A stretch of DNA of 44,046 nucleotides. Source: an uncultured Desulfosoma sp. (GTDB lineage: Bacteria > Desulfobacterota > Syntrophobacteria > Syntrophobacterales > DSM-9756). Each line of letters starts with the position of its first letter. Within the stretch, counting starts at the first letter, position 1. Below are positions 32,232 through 40,742 of this stretch, in pieces. Made by a program: the position numbers and the translations under genes. The stretch lies in contig CALGPN010000029.1 in the NCBI GenBank assembly GCA_937960435.1, positions 1 to 44,046 of the forward strand, given 5' to 3'. Under the pieces are notes generated by a model. That model ran no database searches. It had not been told where the DNA came from and saw only the letters and a program-made list of their open reading frames with translations.

Positions 32232-33760
32232 CGGCACCTTTCATGGCCTACGATGATGCTTTGAACCTTTTGGAAACCTTCGAAGAGGCCTTGGAGACCG
32301 GGGCGCTGTGGGTGGGGAAAACCCCGGCGGAGCACCGGAGTCTCCGACGGAATCTGTGGCAGGCTCTCGATGCTCTTACGGTTCGGCACCGTCCCCGGCT
32401 GGAAGCCGGCCCGGGATTAGACTTTCCATACGCCTGGATGCGCCGGACGTCACTCTTCCTCACAAGCTGCGCCGCCGAGGACCCCAATCCATCCGTTCGG
32501 GAACAAGCCCGGCTGTACCTCACGCTGCTCCCTTACTCCGGCCAATGGCGCCGTTTGGAAGCGTGCCGAATGGCGGCTTTCGGGCAGCGAGAGCCTTCGA
32601 CCGGTGCGCCTGTTCTCAGAGCCAACGGATCCGGCAGCGCTCAGAGCTTTGAGCTTGATGCGGAAATCACGGCCTTTTTCCAAAAAGAACGGCAGAAACT
32701 CCATCGGAAGCTCCGGGAAAAGTCGGATCGAATCTTCAAAGTCCGCCATTTCATCCAGGTCCTCAAGAAACCGAAAAAGGACGGGGAAAAGGGCGTTCTT
32801 CGGCTTTTTTCCTTGCCTTACCTCCTGACCGATAAAGAACTTCTGTCCCGAATCAGCCGGCGTTTCATCTTTTTCGTGGAACCGCCCATGGGGGTGGTGT
32901 GGCGGCACAGCTGGTGGCGTCTTTTTTGTGGGCTCCACGATCCTTGCCTTTTTGGGGTGGGCGGTCCTGAAGATGCCGCGTTTTTGAAGACGCAAGGCGG
33001 TGCCGTCCCCATCCCGCTGGCGCACGGCGATTTTCTGGAAGATCTCAATCCGGTGCTCGAGGACGGGCCCAAACATTTCGATATCGTTTTCAACGCAACT
33101 TTTGACGATATGGAACGAAAACGCCACGGCCTCATGCTGGATCTGTTGAACCGGCCGGAGCTTTCCAAAAAGACGGCGCTCTTTGTCGGCCGGGGAAGCC
33201 CCGACAACGTGGCTCTTTTCCAGAAGGAGATCGAGATTCGTTCTCTGAAAAGTCGGGTCGTGGTGGCCGCCAACGTGCGTCGGGCCGACATTCCCGGCCT
33301 TCTGGCCCGATGCCGTCTCGGCGTCCACTTGTCTCTCTACGAGAACGCCTGTCGGGCCGTGATGGAATATTTCCGGTCGAACCTCCCCTGTGTTGTGAGT
33401 TCATCCATGGCCGGCATGCGGCCCGAGATTTTTAACGAGGAAACGGGCGCCGCCGTACCCGATGCGCGCCTTGCGGAAACGATCGCCGAAGCGCTGGAAA
33501 ACATTCCCTTCCATGCCCCGAGACGGTGGTTCGTTCGGGAAAGCGGAAGCCGAGTGTCTTCGGCGCGCCTCAATGCGTTGGTCAAGGGATTTTTTCTTGA
33601 AAGGGGCATGCCTTGGACCGAGGATATGGTTCGGCTGACGAGCAGCGGCGCCTCGCGGTACGCCTCCGCCGATGACGAAGCCCGTTTCCGAGACGAACAC
33701 GTCTGGGTCGCCGAATTGCTCCAGGGGGTGATGCCCGAAGGGTTTCAGGTAATTCCATAA
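32228..33760 (+). CDS. GT-B-fold glycosyltransferase-like protein
   Basis: A 510-aa soluble protein. The C-terminal half (about 275-450) has glycosyltransferase family 4-type features: FVGRGSPDNV, then VVVAANVRRADIPGLLARCRLGVHLSLYENACRAVMEYFRSNLPCVVSS, in which the E-x7-E-like motif reads ENACRAVME. The N-terminal 190 residues are helical with charged stretches (FFQKERQKLHRKLREKSD) and resemble nothing I know. The ATG overlaps the bioN stop by 4 bases, so it is co-translated with the biotin transporter, although a functional link is not obvious. Donor and acceptor sugars are unknown. Confidence 0.75.
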   Translation: MTAPFMAYDDALNLLETFEEALETGALWVGKTPAEHRSLRRNLWQALDALTVRHRPRLEAGPGLDFPYAWMRRTSLFLTSCAAEDPNPSVREQARLYLTLLPYSGQWRRLEACRMAAFGQREPSTGAPVLRANGSGSAQSFELDAEITAFFQKERQKLHRKLREKSDRIFKVRHFIQVLKKPKKDGEKGVLRLFSLPYLLTDKELLSRISRRFIFFVEPPMGVVWRHSWWRLFCGLHDPCLFGVGGPEDAAFLKTQGGAVPIPLAHGDFLEDLNPVLEDGPKHFDIVFNATFDDMERKRHGLMLDLLNRPELSKKTALFVGRGSPDNVALFQKEIEIRSLKSRVVVAANVRRADIPGLLARCRLGVHLSLYENACRAVMEYFRSNLPCVVSSSMAGMRPEIFNEETGAAVPDARLAETIAEALENIPFHAPRRWFVRESGSRVSSARLNALVKGFFLERGMPWTEDMVRLTSSGASRYASADDEARFRDEHVWVAELLQGVMPEGFQVIP

Positions 33761-33764
33761 AGGC

Positions 33765-33782
33765 ATGGCTGCTTTGAGCCAT
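33765..33782. terminator. Short hairpin between convergent genes
   Basis: ATGGCT (33765-33770) and AGCCAT (33777-33782) pair around a six-base loop in the 33-base gap between the glycosyltransferase and the SYLF gene. It has no T-run on either strand, so it is only a weak candidate. Confidence 0.25.
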
Positions 33783-33793
33783 CCGGATGCGCG

Positions 33794-34498
33794 TCATCGT
33801 CCCGAGGCGGCAGCCTCCAAGCTTTGCTGAAGCGGCGCCGATCGAGGGTTGCTGACCAGTTTTTGGATGATGATATCCATCGGGCCGACAGCTCTGCCGT
33901 AATATTCTTGGTTCCAGTCGTCTCGAACTTTGAGGACGGCGCCCTCGAGTGAAATACCGGCGTAGAGACCTTTGGTTTTGGCGAAAGAGAGGATATCCGC
34001 ACTGAGGTTATGCGGCGTGGATCCCTCCATGCCCATCCCTACGGGTCCCACGGCGGCCGAGGCGTCCCCGCCCAGTTTGAAAGTCGAGGTGTAAAAAGCC
34101 TCTACCCCCCGCTCGGTCCTCACCATGAGGATCACTTCCGCGGCGCTGGCCCCGATCTGCAACCCGATGCTCCCGCCGCCCATGGTGTAAAAAACCGGCT
34201 CGCTCCATTTGCCGGTTTGGGGTTCACGGGCGAGGAAAACCCCGGATCCTCCCGACCCGCCGATAATGAAGCCTCCTCTGAGAAACTGGGGAACGATGAG
34301 CACGCCGCGGGCGTATTGCAAGTAGTTTCTGAGCCAGGAAAAATTGGGGTCCGACGTCATCCGTTCCACGGTCACGCGAGCCCGCTCCACGAGCGCTTCC
34401 GGCGCGCTCAAGGCCCCCGCCGTCGTCGCTGCCGAAAAGACGATCCACGCGGCCACGACAAGGCTTCCACAAACTTTTTGTCGAGACTTTCTTTTCAT
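33794..34498 (-). CDS. Exported SYLF-domain (YSC84-type) protein
   Basis: A 234-aa protein with a signal peptide (basic start MKRKSRQK, hydrophobic 11-28, cleavage near AGA-LS). The mature part is a SYLF / Ysc84 actin-and-lipid-binding-type domain: ARGVLIVPQFLRGGFIIGGSGGSGVFLAR, YTMGGGSIGLQIGASAAEVILMV, LGGDASAAVGPVG and YAGISLEGAVLKVRDDWNQEYYGR. Bacterial members are periplasmic lipid-binding proteins of unclear function. The start at 34498 is set by AGGAGGG five to six bases upstream; a longer frame to 34582 would hide the signal peptide. It is divergent from the U32 gene. Confidence 0.9.
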   Translation of the reverse strand: MKRKSRQKVCGSLVVAAWIVFSAATTAGALSAPEALVERARVTVERMTSDPNFSWLRNYLQYARGVLIVPQFLRGGFIIGGSGGSGVFLAREPQTGKWSEPVFYTMGGGSIGLQIGASAAEVILMVRTERGVEAFYTSTFKLGGDASAAVGPVGMGMEGSTPHNLSADILSFAKTKGLYAGISLEGAVLKVRDDWNQEYYGRAVGPMDIIIQKLVSNPRSAPLQQSLEAAASGR

Positions 34499-34674
34499 GA
34501 ATCCCTCCTGAGACGATCGTTGTCTTCCCGTTCCTTCATCTTCGGGCGGCGTCAAAAGCCGCCGCGGGGCCCCTGTCTTCACCTCCTCGCCCTTACAATG
34601 GTCACAGGCCGCTCGGCAAGCGCTTTTGCATCCTGCCGGTCATCGACAGGCAGGAGCACAAGGTCATGAGGCTC

Positions 34675-34702
34675 TTGCGTTCACCAAACTCTTTCATATA
34701 GG
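34675..34702 (+). promoter_or_regulatory. Candidate promoter for the U32 gene
   Basis: TTGCGT (34675-34680), 16-base spacer, TATAGG (34697-34702). The leader before the ATG at 34770 is about 60 bases. A CCTGCC / GGCAGG inverted repeat lies just upstream (34632-34654). Confidence 0.4.
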
Positions 34703-34769
34703 ATTGGCCCAAACGACAAATCCTGCTCTCTTCGGACTCGGGCGGCAGCCAACGGTAAAGGAGGCCCCT

Positions 34770-35801
34770 ATGAACGAACTACTGGCCCCGGGTGGCAGTT
34801 TGGAAATGGTGGAAGGTGTCCTGCGCAGCGGCGCCGATGCGGTCTATGTGGGATCCAAAGGGTTCAGCCGTCGCAAGTGCGCCTGGGAGATGGAAGACTC
34901 CCAAATCCGGGAAGCCATTGAAGTCGCCAAGCCCTTTAACGGCAAAATCCGCGTGGCGCTCAACGCGGAAATCCCCGAAGACAAGTTCATGCTCGCCATG
35001 AAGAAAATCGCCAAGTATGCCGCGTGGGGTGCCGAAGGCGTCATCGTCAAGACCCCGGCGGTCATGCAGATGGTTTCCCGGAATTTTCCCGAACTGGTCA
35101 TCCACGCCAGCGTGGGCTGTAACATTCAGACCCGGTCTCAGATCGCCCAATACAAGGCCTACGGCGTGCGCCAAATCGTGGCCAGTACGGAAATCAACAC
35201 GGTGGAAAAGCTTCGCCGCTTTAAAACCGATGCCGATGCGGAAGGCGTGGGCACGGAAGTTCTCATCCACGGCAATCGCTGCGTGGGCGGGGTCGGCAAT
35301 TGCAGCTTTCACGAACTCATCAGCGACTCCTATATCAAGAAAATCTACTATGATGAAGACGGCAATGAGATCGTGGAATACGAAGGTTGGCCGGATCGAA
35401 GCGGGAGCTGCTTCCGGCTGTGCCTTTTGACCGACGAACAAAGGGAAAAGGTGCTGAAAAAGCGCGGGCGAAGCGATCAGGAAATCCTGAGCATCAACGA
35501 TCGGATCCGCCGCCACCCCAATGTGGCCTTCGCCATCAACGGCAAGGAGCTTTGGGATTACATGGACCTGGGGCTGAGCACCCTCAAGGTTCAGGGACGG
35601 GAATATGCCGTAAGCCTCATCAGCCGCATGATCGCTCTATACCGGACCATGATCGATGCGCACCGAGAGGGAAAATCCCACGACAATCCTGATCTCCTAC
35701 CGCTTCAGAAGGAACTGGACGCCATCGCTTTGGATCGGGATCGCGCCCGCATGGAAAAAACCCGAGAACTGCACCGAAACATCAAAGGCCTCTACAGCTG
35801 A
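34770..35801 (+). CDS. U32-family (peptidase U32-like) Fe-S protein
   Basis: A 343-aa member of the U32 family, TIM-barrel proteins once called collagenases and now known mostly as RNA- or ubiquinone-hydroxylation factors. The N-terminal [25 protein letters not shown] is the family hallmark. Cysteines C171 and C178 ([12 protein letters not shown]) and C214 and C218 (GSCFRLC) match the four [4Fe-4S] ligands of this family. AAAGGAGG lies upstream of the ATG. It is monocistronic with a terminator-like hairpin behind it. In an anaerobe, a tRNA/rRNA hydroxylation or prephenate-dependent role is possible, but the exact subgroup (UbiU, TrhP, RlhA) cannot be decided from this sequence alone. Confidence 0.88.
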   Translation: MNELLAPGGSLEMVEGVLRSGADAVYVGSKGFSRRKCAWEMEDSQIREAIEVAKPFNGKIRVALNAEIPEDKFMLAMKKIAKYAAWGAEGVIVKTPAVMQMVSRNFPELVIHASVGCNIQTRSQIAQYKAYGVRQIVASTEINTVEKLRRFKTDADAEGVGTEVLIHGNRCVGGVGNCSFHELISDSYIKKIYYDEDGNEIVEYEGWPDRSGSCFRLCLLTDEQREKVLKKRGRSDQEILSINDRIRRHPNVAFAINGKELWDYMDLGLSTLKVQGREYAVSLISRMIALYRTMIDAHREGKSHDNPDLLPLQKELDAIALDRDRARMEKTRELHRNIKGLYS

Positions 35802-36231
35802 AGCCTTCCCTTTTTTGCTTCCTCGCCAAGGGCGCCCCGAGGGTGCGCCCTTGGCCGAACTTTGAGGGCCGCTAGGGAAATTTCCCGGCGAGGATTCTCC
35901 CATGCGTTTCTCTCGCACCGTTTCCTTCAGGACCGCCCTCTTCAAAAGAAGCCGACATATGCCGTCACCGGCCCATGGCTCCATCATCTGGACCTGACCT
36001 GTCCACTGCTGTCATAATCTTGACGCCCTTCCCACTCCTTCAGGTCTTTTCAACGTGTGATCCCGGAACCGGTCGAATCGTCGGGGCCGAAAACGGACAC
36101 GAAACCGACGTTGGGCAAGCCTCGTCGTTGCCCCCTGGCAAGGGGCCCCGGCCTCCCTTGGGCGGTTTCCCCCTAGGCACAGAGCGTCTGACACACGCGA
36201 CGGCATCAGAGGGCCCGTCGGCTAGCAGCCT
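35802..36231. other. Intergenic region before the flagellar regulatory operon
   Basis: About 430 bases with no gene. It begins with a strong hairpin (35826-35854) and ends with a sigma-54 promoter (36232-36248). I see no other element I can name; possible activator-binding dyads are not evident by eye. Confidence 0.4.
35826..35854 (+). terminator. Strong hairpin after the U32 gene
   Basis: CCAAGGGCGC and GCGCCCTTGG form a perfect 10-base-pair stem with a 9-base loop, 25 bases after the U32 stop. No proper T-run follows (CCGAACTTTG), so termination would be inefficient or Rho-assisted. Confidence 0.5.
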
Positions 36232-36248
36232 GTGGTATGAGCGTTGCT
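36232..36248 (+). promoter_or_regulatory. Sigma-54 promoter before the AMIN-TPR/activator operon
   Basis: GTGGTATGAGCGTTGCT has GG (36234-36235) and GC (36246-36247) separated by exactly 10 bases, as in the -24/-12 consensus TGGCAC-N5-TTGCW. It differs at only two positions from the element before flgB. It lies about 100 bases upstream of the ATG at 36349. Confidence 0.8.
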
Positions 36249-36348
36249 AGTTCGGGGAACGGGGACGGCGCCGTTGCCTCTGTGGCGGATGCAAAACCCG
36301 CGGCGGCTCATCCCCGTGCCGAGGATCGCCAACGGGGGGCGAAACACC

Positions 36349-38784
36349 ATGAAAAGCGTGAAAGTTTGGGTTCTTGCGATCCTTCTATGGGAATCCCTTG
36401 CGTTCCCATCCTGGGGCGCCACGCTGATTCGCCAGGCACGGATCGGCATCCATCCCACCCACACGCGCTTCGTCTTGGATTGTGAAGGAGATCGGCCCAC
36501 AGAAGTCAGCCGCCGCACGGAGCGTGAATGGGTGATCGTTTTCGATCGTCTTGAAAATTCGCAATCACGGAACATCCTGCCCCAGAAGCCTCGAGGCGCC
36601 GTCCAAACCGTCCAATGGGAATCCCTCGATCAAAAATCGGCAGTCAAAGTCCTTTTGAAGAAACCTTTTGAACAGGCGAAAATTTTTACTCTGGAGGATC
36701 CCGCGCGCACTCCGAACAGTTATCGCCTCGTCATCGATTTCGGCTTGCCCGGGGTGTCCTCTCTGAAGTTCAGCGCCGGTTCCCAACTTTCCTCCTCGGA
36801 GTCAGAGCCCGGAAAATCCCGGGAAGCAACGCCGGTGTCCGGGCTCCATGGAAAACCCCTTTCAAGTTCAGTCCCAGCGACAGGCGGGGACTCAGAAGCT
36901 TCCTCACAAGAGTCAGAGACGATTCAGACGTCTGCGCCCGCTGCGACGACTTCGGAAATCCTTGGAAAAAACGGGGCTTCGGGATCGAAAATCGTCCGTC
37001 CCATTCAGGTCCAGTCCCCATATGAACTGGCGGAGATCCTCGATGCAGAACTCAAGGGCGCCCTTCCCGACGCTGCGGAACAGATCATCGCCGCCTACCA
37101 AAAGGCGGTGCAGAAGGAGCCCAAAGATCCTCGCCGTCCCAAGGCCCTGCTTCGCATGGCGACACTTTGTGAATCCACAGGGGACGTGAAAAAAGCCGAA
37201 CGATTCTACCAAAAACTCATCGACGAGCACCCCGGGGACGAGACCACTTCCATGGCGTGGATCCGACTGGGCGAAATCCATGCCGAGCGAAACCGACTCA
37301 TGGAGGCGCTCAAGGCCTTTCAGGAGGCGGAAAAGTTCACCCTGAAACCTCCGGAAGCCATTCGGCTGCATTGGGGCATCGCCCAAATCTACGCGCAAAG
37401 CGGCAAACCGTCGGAAGCGCTGGACACCCTTCGGCGCCTCCTCCAGACCTATCCCCAGGCCTATCTCCACAAACCGGAAATCTTCAGGACCATGGGGGAA
37501 GCCGCTTTCGCCCTCAAAGATTTCGCCGCAAGCCGTGATTTCCTCATGCGTTACCTGAACCTTGCGCCAAGCGTTTCGGACAAAGACATCGTTCTGGCCC
37601 GAATCGCCGAATGCTACCTTCATGAGGGCAACCGCTCCCAGGCCGACAAGCTGTACGCCTACATTCAGGCGCACTACCCCGATTCCGAAGGGGACCTCAT
37701 CGGTCGGCTGCGCAAAGCCGAATACTATGAGACCCAAGGTCCCGAACTCAGAGAGGAAGCCTTTCACATTTACACCGATCTGGCATCCCGCCCCCTCGCG
37801 GGCCCGCTCAAGCATTTCGTTGAGTTCAAACTGGCTTACAGTGAATACGCAGCGGGCCGATACGAAAAAAGCCTGGAGCGCATCGACGCCGTCTTGAAAG
37901 CAAATGAAAGGGACCCGGTCTATGACGATATGCGGCAGCTTCGGCGAACAGTCCTCCAAGCGCTCGTCAAAAAGCGCTTCGAAGTGGGGGATGCCAAGGG
38001 TGTGATCGATCTTTATGCGGAGGATCCCTTCGCTTTTCAGGAAGAGAACGGCCGCGAGGCCCTGGCGTGCGTCGCTCAGGCCTATGAGGCTCTGGGCATC
38101 GATCCCGAAGCCTTGAGACTTTACGAAACCTTGGCTCAAAAAGACCCCAACGAGCGCTGGAAGTTGGCCGTGGCGCGCATGGCCTACGAGATGGGTCAGG
38201 TGGACAAGGCCCGTTCCTTGTGTCTGAACCTCACCGAGGCTTCCCTTCTGGACGCAAAAGAAGAACTCCTGGCCCGGATCGCTTTTTCCCAAAAGGACTA
38301 CCCTTCGGTGATCCGATACGCCGAACCCCTTGTCAAACGCCGAGGCGGTGCAGAACGCTGCCCCATCGATGTGGCCGCCATGCTGGCCCTCAGCCTCCTT
38401 GAAACCGGAAAGGAAGACGCCGCCATGGGATGGGCGGAACAGATCCTGCGTCGATCCGACGAGGGAGACGCGGCGCTGGTCGTCGCCCTCTGTTTAAAGG
38501 CCAGTCGATATCGCCACAAAAAACGCCTGGCAAACGAAGCCCTCCAGCTCCTGGATCTGGGGATCGCCAAGGTGCAGTCGGAAGACTTGCGCAACCAACT
38601 GGTCTACCAAAAGGCTTTGCTGCTGCTGGAAGTGGGCCAAAGAGACCAGGCCGAAAAGGTACTTTCGGAGCTGCTTCGGTCCTCCAAAGAATTGTGGAAA
38701 ACCGCCGCGAAGCAAAAACTTGACGACCTAAAATTGCAGCCTCTGGATCTGCCGGCACGGGAAAAGGACGCGGGAGCCTCATGA
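36349..38784 (+). CDS. Periplasmic AMIN-domain / TPR-repeat protein
   Basis: An 811-aa protein with a signal peptide (MKSVKVWVLAILLWESLAFPSWGA, about 24 residues). Residues about 25-140 form an AMIN domain (RIGIHPTHTRFVLDCEG, WVIVFDRLEN, YRLVIDFGLPG), a peptidoglycan- or secretin-associated fold. A low-complexity Ser/Glu linker (about 140-225) follows, then from about 245 to 800 many degenerate TPR helices (for example KALLRMATLCESTGDVKKAERFYQKLIDEHP, AWIRLGEIHAERNRLMEALKAFQEAEKF). It probably scaffolds an envelope machine, and the context argues for the flagellar basal body or motor. Its stop overlaps the start of the sigma-54 activator gene (ATGA). GGGGGGCG upstream of the ATG serves as ribosome binding site; a frame reaching 36244 is not supported because it overlaps the promoter. 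Confidence 0.82.
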   Translation: MKSVKVWVLAILLWESLAFPSWGATLIRQARIGIHPTHTRFVLDCEGDRPTEVSRRTEREWVIVFDRLENSQSRNILPQKPRGAVQTVQWESLDQKSAVKVLLKKPFEQAKIFTLEDPARTPNSYRLVIDFGLPGVSSLKFSAGSQLSSSESEPGKSREATPVSGLHGKPLSSSVPATGGDSEASSQESETIQTSAPAATTSEILGKNGASGSKIVRPIQVQSPYELAEILDAELKGALPDAAEQIIAAYQKAVQKEPKDPRRPKALLRMATLCESTGDVKKAERFYQKLIDEHPGDETTSMAWIRLGEIHAERNRLMEALKAFQEAEKFTLKPPEAIRLHWGIAQIYAQSGKPSEALDTLRRLLQTYPQAYLHKPEIFRTMGEAAFALKDFAASRDFLMRYLNLAPSVSDKDIVLARIAECYLHEGNRSQADKLYAYIQAHYPDSEGDLIGRLRKAEYYETQGPELREEAFHIYTDLASRPLAGPLKHFVEFKLAYSEYAAGRYEKSLERIDAVLKANERDPVYDDMRQLRRTVLQALVKKRFEVGDAKGVIDLYAEDPFAFQEENGREALACVAQAYEALGIDPEALRLYETLAQKDPNERWKLAVARMAYEMGQVDKARSLCLNLTEASLLDAKEELLARIAFSQKDYPSVIRYAEPLVKRRGGAERCPIDVAAMLALSLLETGKEDAAMGWAEQILRRSDEGDAALVVALCLKASRYRHKKRLANEALQLLDLGIAKVQSEDLRNQLVYQKALLLLEVGQRDQAEKVLSELLRSSKELWKTAAKQKLDDLKLQPLDLPAREKDAGAS

Positions 38785-40169
38785 ATACGGAAAGGGCCGT
38801 GATTCAAGACCCTGACAAAGGAGCCAGGGAAACAATGCACGTGGTCGTTTTCGAAGGCCGCAGCGCCTCGAGCCCCGCTTTGCAGCCCCTGGTGGAAGCC
38901 CTGGGCCATCGATGCACCACGGTTCGAACCCTTGCTCAAGCCCTGCTCCTCCTCGAACACGATCTTCCCCAGGCGGCTTTCGTCACCCTGAACGGCACGG
39001 GAACCGAAGCCTTTGAATTCCTGGAGAAAGTCCAGACCTTAGAGGAGCCCTTTCCTGTGATTTTCCTCAGCCCGGAACCCTCCATGGAAGACGCCGTTCA
39101 AGCCATGAGGCGGGGCGCTCAGGATTTTTGGGTCCTGCCCGTCAATCGTCAAAGGTTGGAACAAACCATCGCTTGGCTCCAGGACCGCTTTCAAGCGGAA
39201 ACACGTCATGCCGCACAGAGCCACCCAGGCCCCTGCGATGAGATCGTGACGCGCCATCCGATGATGCTCAAAGTGAAAGCCGTGGCGCTCAAAGTCGCCC
39301 CCAGCAACGCGTCGGTCTTTATCCAGGGGGAAAGCGGCACGGGCAAGGAACTCTTCGCCCGTTTTATCCATCGGCACAGCCGCAGAGCGCACGGGCCTTT
39401 CTTGGCCGTCAACTGCGCGGCACTTCCCGAAAGCCTCCTGGAAAGCGAACTTTTCGGCTACGAAAAGGGAGCCTTTACCGGAGCCAACCGACTGAGGAAA
39501 GGCAAATTTGAACTGGCCCATCAAGGAACGCTCCTTTTGGACGAGATCACGGAGATTCCCGTCCATCTTCAGGCCAAGCTTCTGCGCGTCTTGCAGGAAG
39601 GGGAAATCGACCGCCTCGGCGGCCGTTATCCCGTCCCCGTGGACGTGCGGGTGCTTTCTACCACCAATCTCAACGTGGCGGAAGCCGTCCGCGAACAGCG
39701 CTTTCGAAAGGACCTGTACTACCGGCTCAACGTCATTCCCTTGAAAATCCCGCCCCTGCGGGACCGCCCCGAAGACATCCCGCTCCTGGTGGAACACTTT
39801 CTCAAACGCTTCCAAAAAATCCACGGCACAACCTGTCGTGGGGTGTCCCCGGAGGCTCTACGAAAACTTCAGCAATACCCGTGGCCGGGAAACGTCCGGG
39901 AACTGGAAAACGTCCTCCAACGCGCCCTGCTCCTTGCCGGGGGAGCCGTTCTGGAGCCGGACGACCTGGAATTCGATCCCGTCGACACCCTCCCCCAGGC
40001 CCCCATTCCTCTCATGAGCCTCGATGAGATGGAACGACATCTCATCCAAAAGGCCCTCACCACCACCGAAGGCAACCGCACCCGGGCCGCTGAAATCCTG
40101 GGGATCAGCGTCCGAACCCTCCGAAATAAACTCCACGAGTACGCCCAAGATTTCCCGAACGAGCTCTAA
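38781..40169 (+). CDS. Sigma-54-dependent flagellar activator with pseudo-receiver (FlrC/FleQ-like)
   Basis: A 462-aa NtrC-family enhancer-binding protein. The AAA+ domain has Walker A GESGTGKE (183-190), the sigma-54 contact loop GAFTGA (230-235), Walker B LLLDE (251-255) and arginine finger region RFRKDLYYRLNVIPL. A Fis-type HTH ends the protein (GNRTRAAEILGISVRTLRNKL, 431-451). The N-terminal 130 residues have a receiver-like outline, but the phospho-acceptor is absent (AAFVTLNGTG at 65-74) and there is no acidic pair, as in FleQ. Translation may start at 38781 (ATGA overlap with the AMIN-TPR gene) or at 38835, where AAAGGAG lies upstream. It likely activates the sigma-54 promoters at 36232 and 40289. 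Confidence 0.9.
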   Translation: MNTERAVIQDPDKGARETMHVVVFEGRSASSPALQPLVEALGHRCTTVRTLAQALLLLEHDLPQAAFVTLNGTGTEAFEFLEKVQTLEEPFPVIFLSPEPSMEDAVQAMRRGAQDFWVLPVNRQRLEQTIAWLQDRFQAETRHAAQSHPGPCDEIVTRHPMMLKVKAVALKVAPSNASVFIQGESGTGKELFARFIHRHSRRAHGPFLAVNCAALPESLLESELFGYEKGAFTGANRLRKGKFELAHQGTLLLDEITEIPVHLQAKLLRVLQEGEIDRLGGRYPVPVDVRVLSTTNLNVAEAVREQRFRKDLYYRLNVIPLKIPPLRDRPEDIPLLVEHFLKRFQKIHGTTCRGVSPEALRKLQQYPWPGNVRELENVLQRALLLAGGAVLEPDDLEFDPVDTLPQAPIPLMSLDEMERHLIQKALTTTEGNRTRAAEILGISVRTLRNKLHEYAQDFPNEL

Positions 40170-40288
40170 AGCGTGTCGTCATGGTATTGACGCAAGAAAC
40201 CGCCCACACACGCGTCAAGGATTTGGCAACCAGGGCCCCCAGGCCCCTCGCGCGTTTCCCAGCGGCCGCATCGGGTGAAGTGTCGGCT

Positions 40289-40305
40289 CTGGTATGAGCC
40301 TTGCT
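40289..40305 (+). promoter_or_regulatory. Sigma-54 promoter before flgB
   Basis: CTGGTATGAGCCTTGCT has GG (40291-40292) and GC (40303-40304) with the obligatory 10-base gap. It is 51 bases upstream of flgB and downstream of the activator gene. Class of promoter is clear; the activator is inferred to be the adjacent gene product. Confidence 0.85.
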
Positions 40306-40355
40306 TCTCATCCCGGCAGGCTTGTGGTTTTTGTGGTACCGGCGAGGAGGAGACA

Positions 40356-40742
40356 ATGGCGGCAACGCATCCCATCGATCGCACTGTGGGTTTAATGCAG
40401 GATCGGCTCAATTTGAGCGCCCTCAACCAGAAGGTCGTGGCGTCTAATGTGGCCAACATCAACACGCCCCGCTACGTGGCCAAGCGTGTTTCTTTTGAAG
40501 AGGCTCTTCGGGAATCCTTGGAGGAAGACGCCATTTCTTTGGTGCGGACGTCCGCGGCGCACCGCGATCCCACGTCCGTAGAGGAAATCATGAAGGAACC
40601 GCAGATCGTGGAAACCGGTCCTGTGGATTTGGACGCGGAAATGATGCTCTTGGCGCACAACAGCGTCGAGTATCAGTTCATGCTCACTCTGCTTAACAAG
40701 AAATTCAGTCTGCTTCGTACGGCCATTGAAGGAGGGCGCTGA
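40356..40742 (+). CDS. flgB: FlgB, flagellar proximal rod protein
   Basis: A 128-aa rod protein. The N-terminal ALNQKVVASNVANINTPRYVAK motif (about residues 22-43) is the hallmark of the flagellar rod/hook family, and the C-terminal helix VEYQFMLTLLNKKFSLLRTAI packs against the other rod subunits. FlgB is exported by the flagellar type III system and starts the rod. GAGGAGGAGACA precedes the ATG at 40356; a longer frame to 40275 begins upstream of the sigma-54 promoter and is not used. Its stop overlaps flgC by one base. Confidence 0.95.
   Translation: MAATHPIDRTVGLMQDRLNLSALNQKVVASNVANINTPRYVAKRVSFEEALRESLEEDAISLVRTSAAHRDPTSVEEIMKEPQIVETGPVDLDAEMMLLAHNSVEYQFMLTLLNKKFSLLRTAIEGGR

Noticed and set aside
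36913-38292. A 459-codon minus-strand frame opposite the AMIN-TPR gene
   Set aside because: Antisense shadow; the TPR reading in the other strand is coherent.
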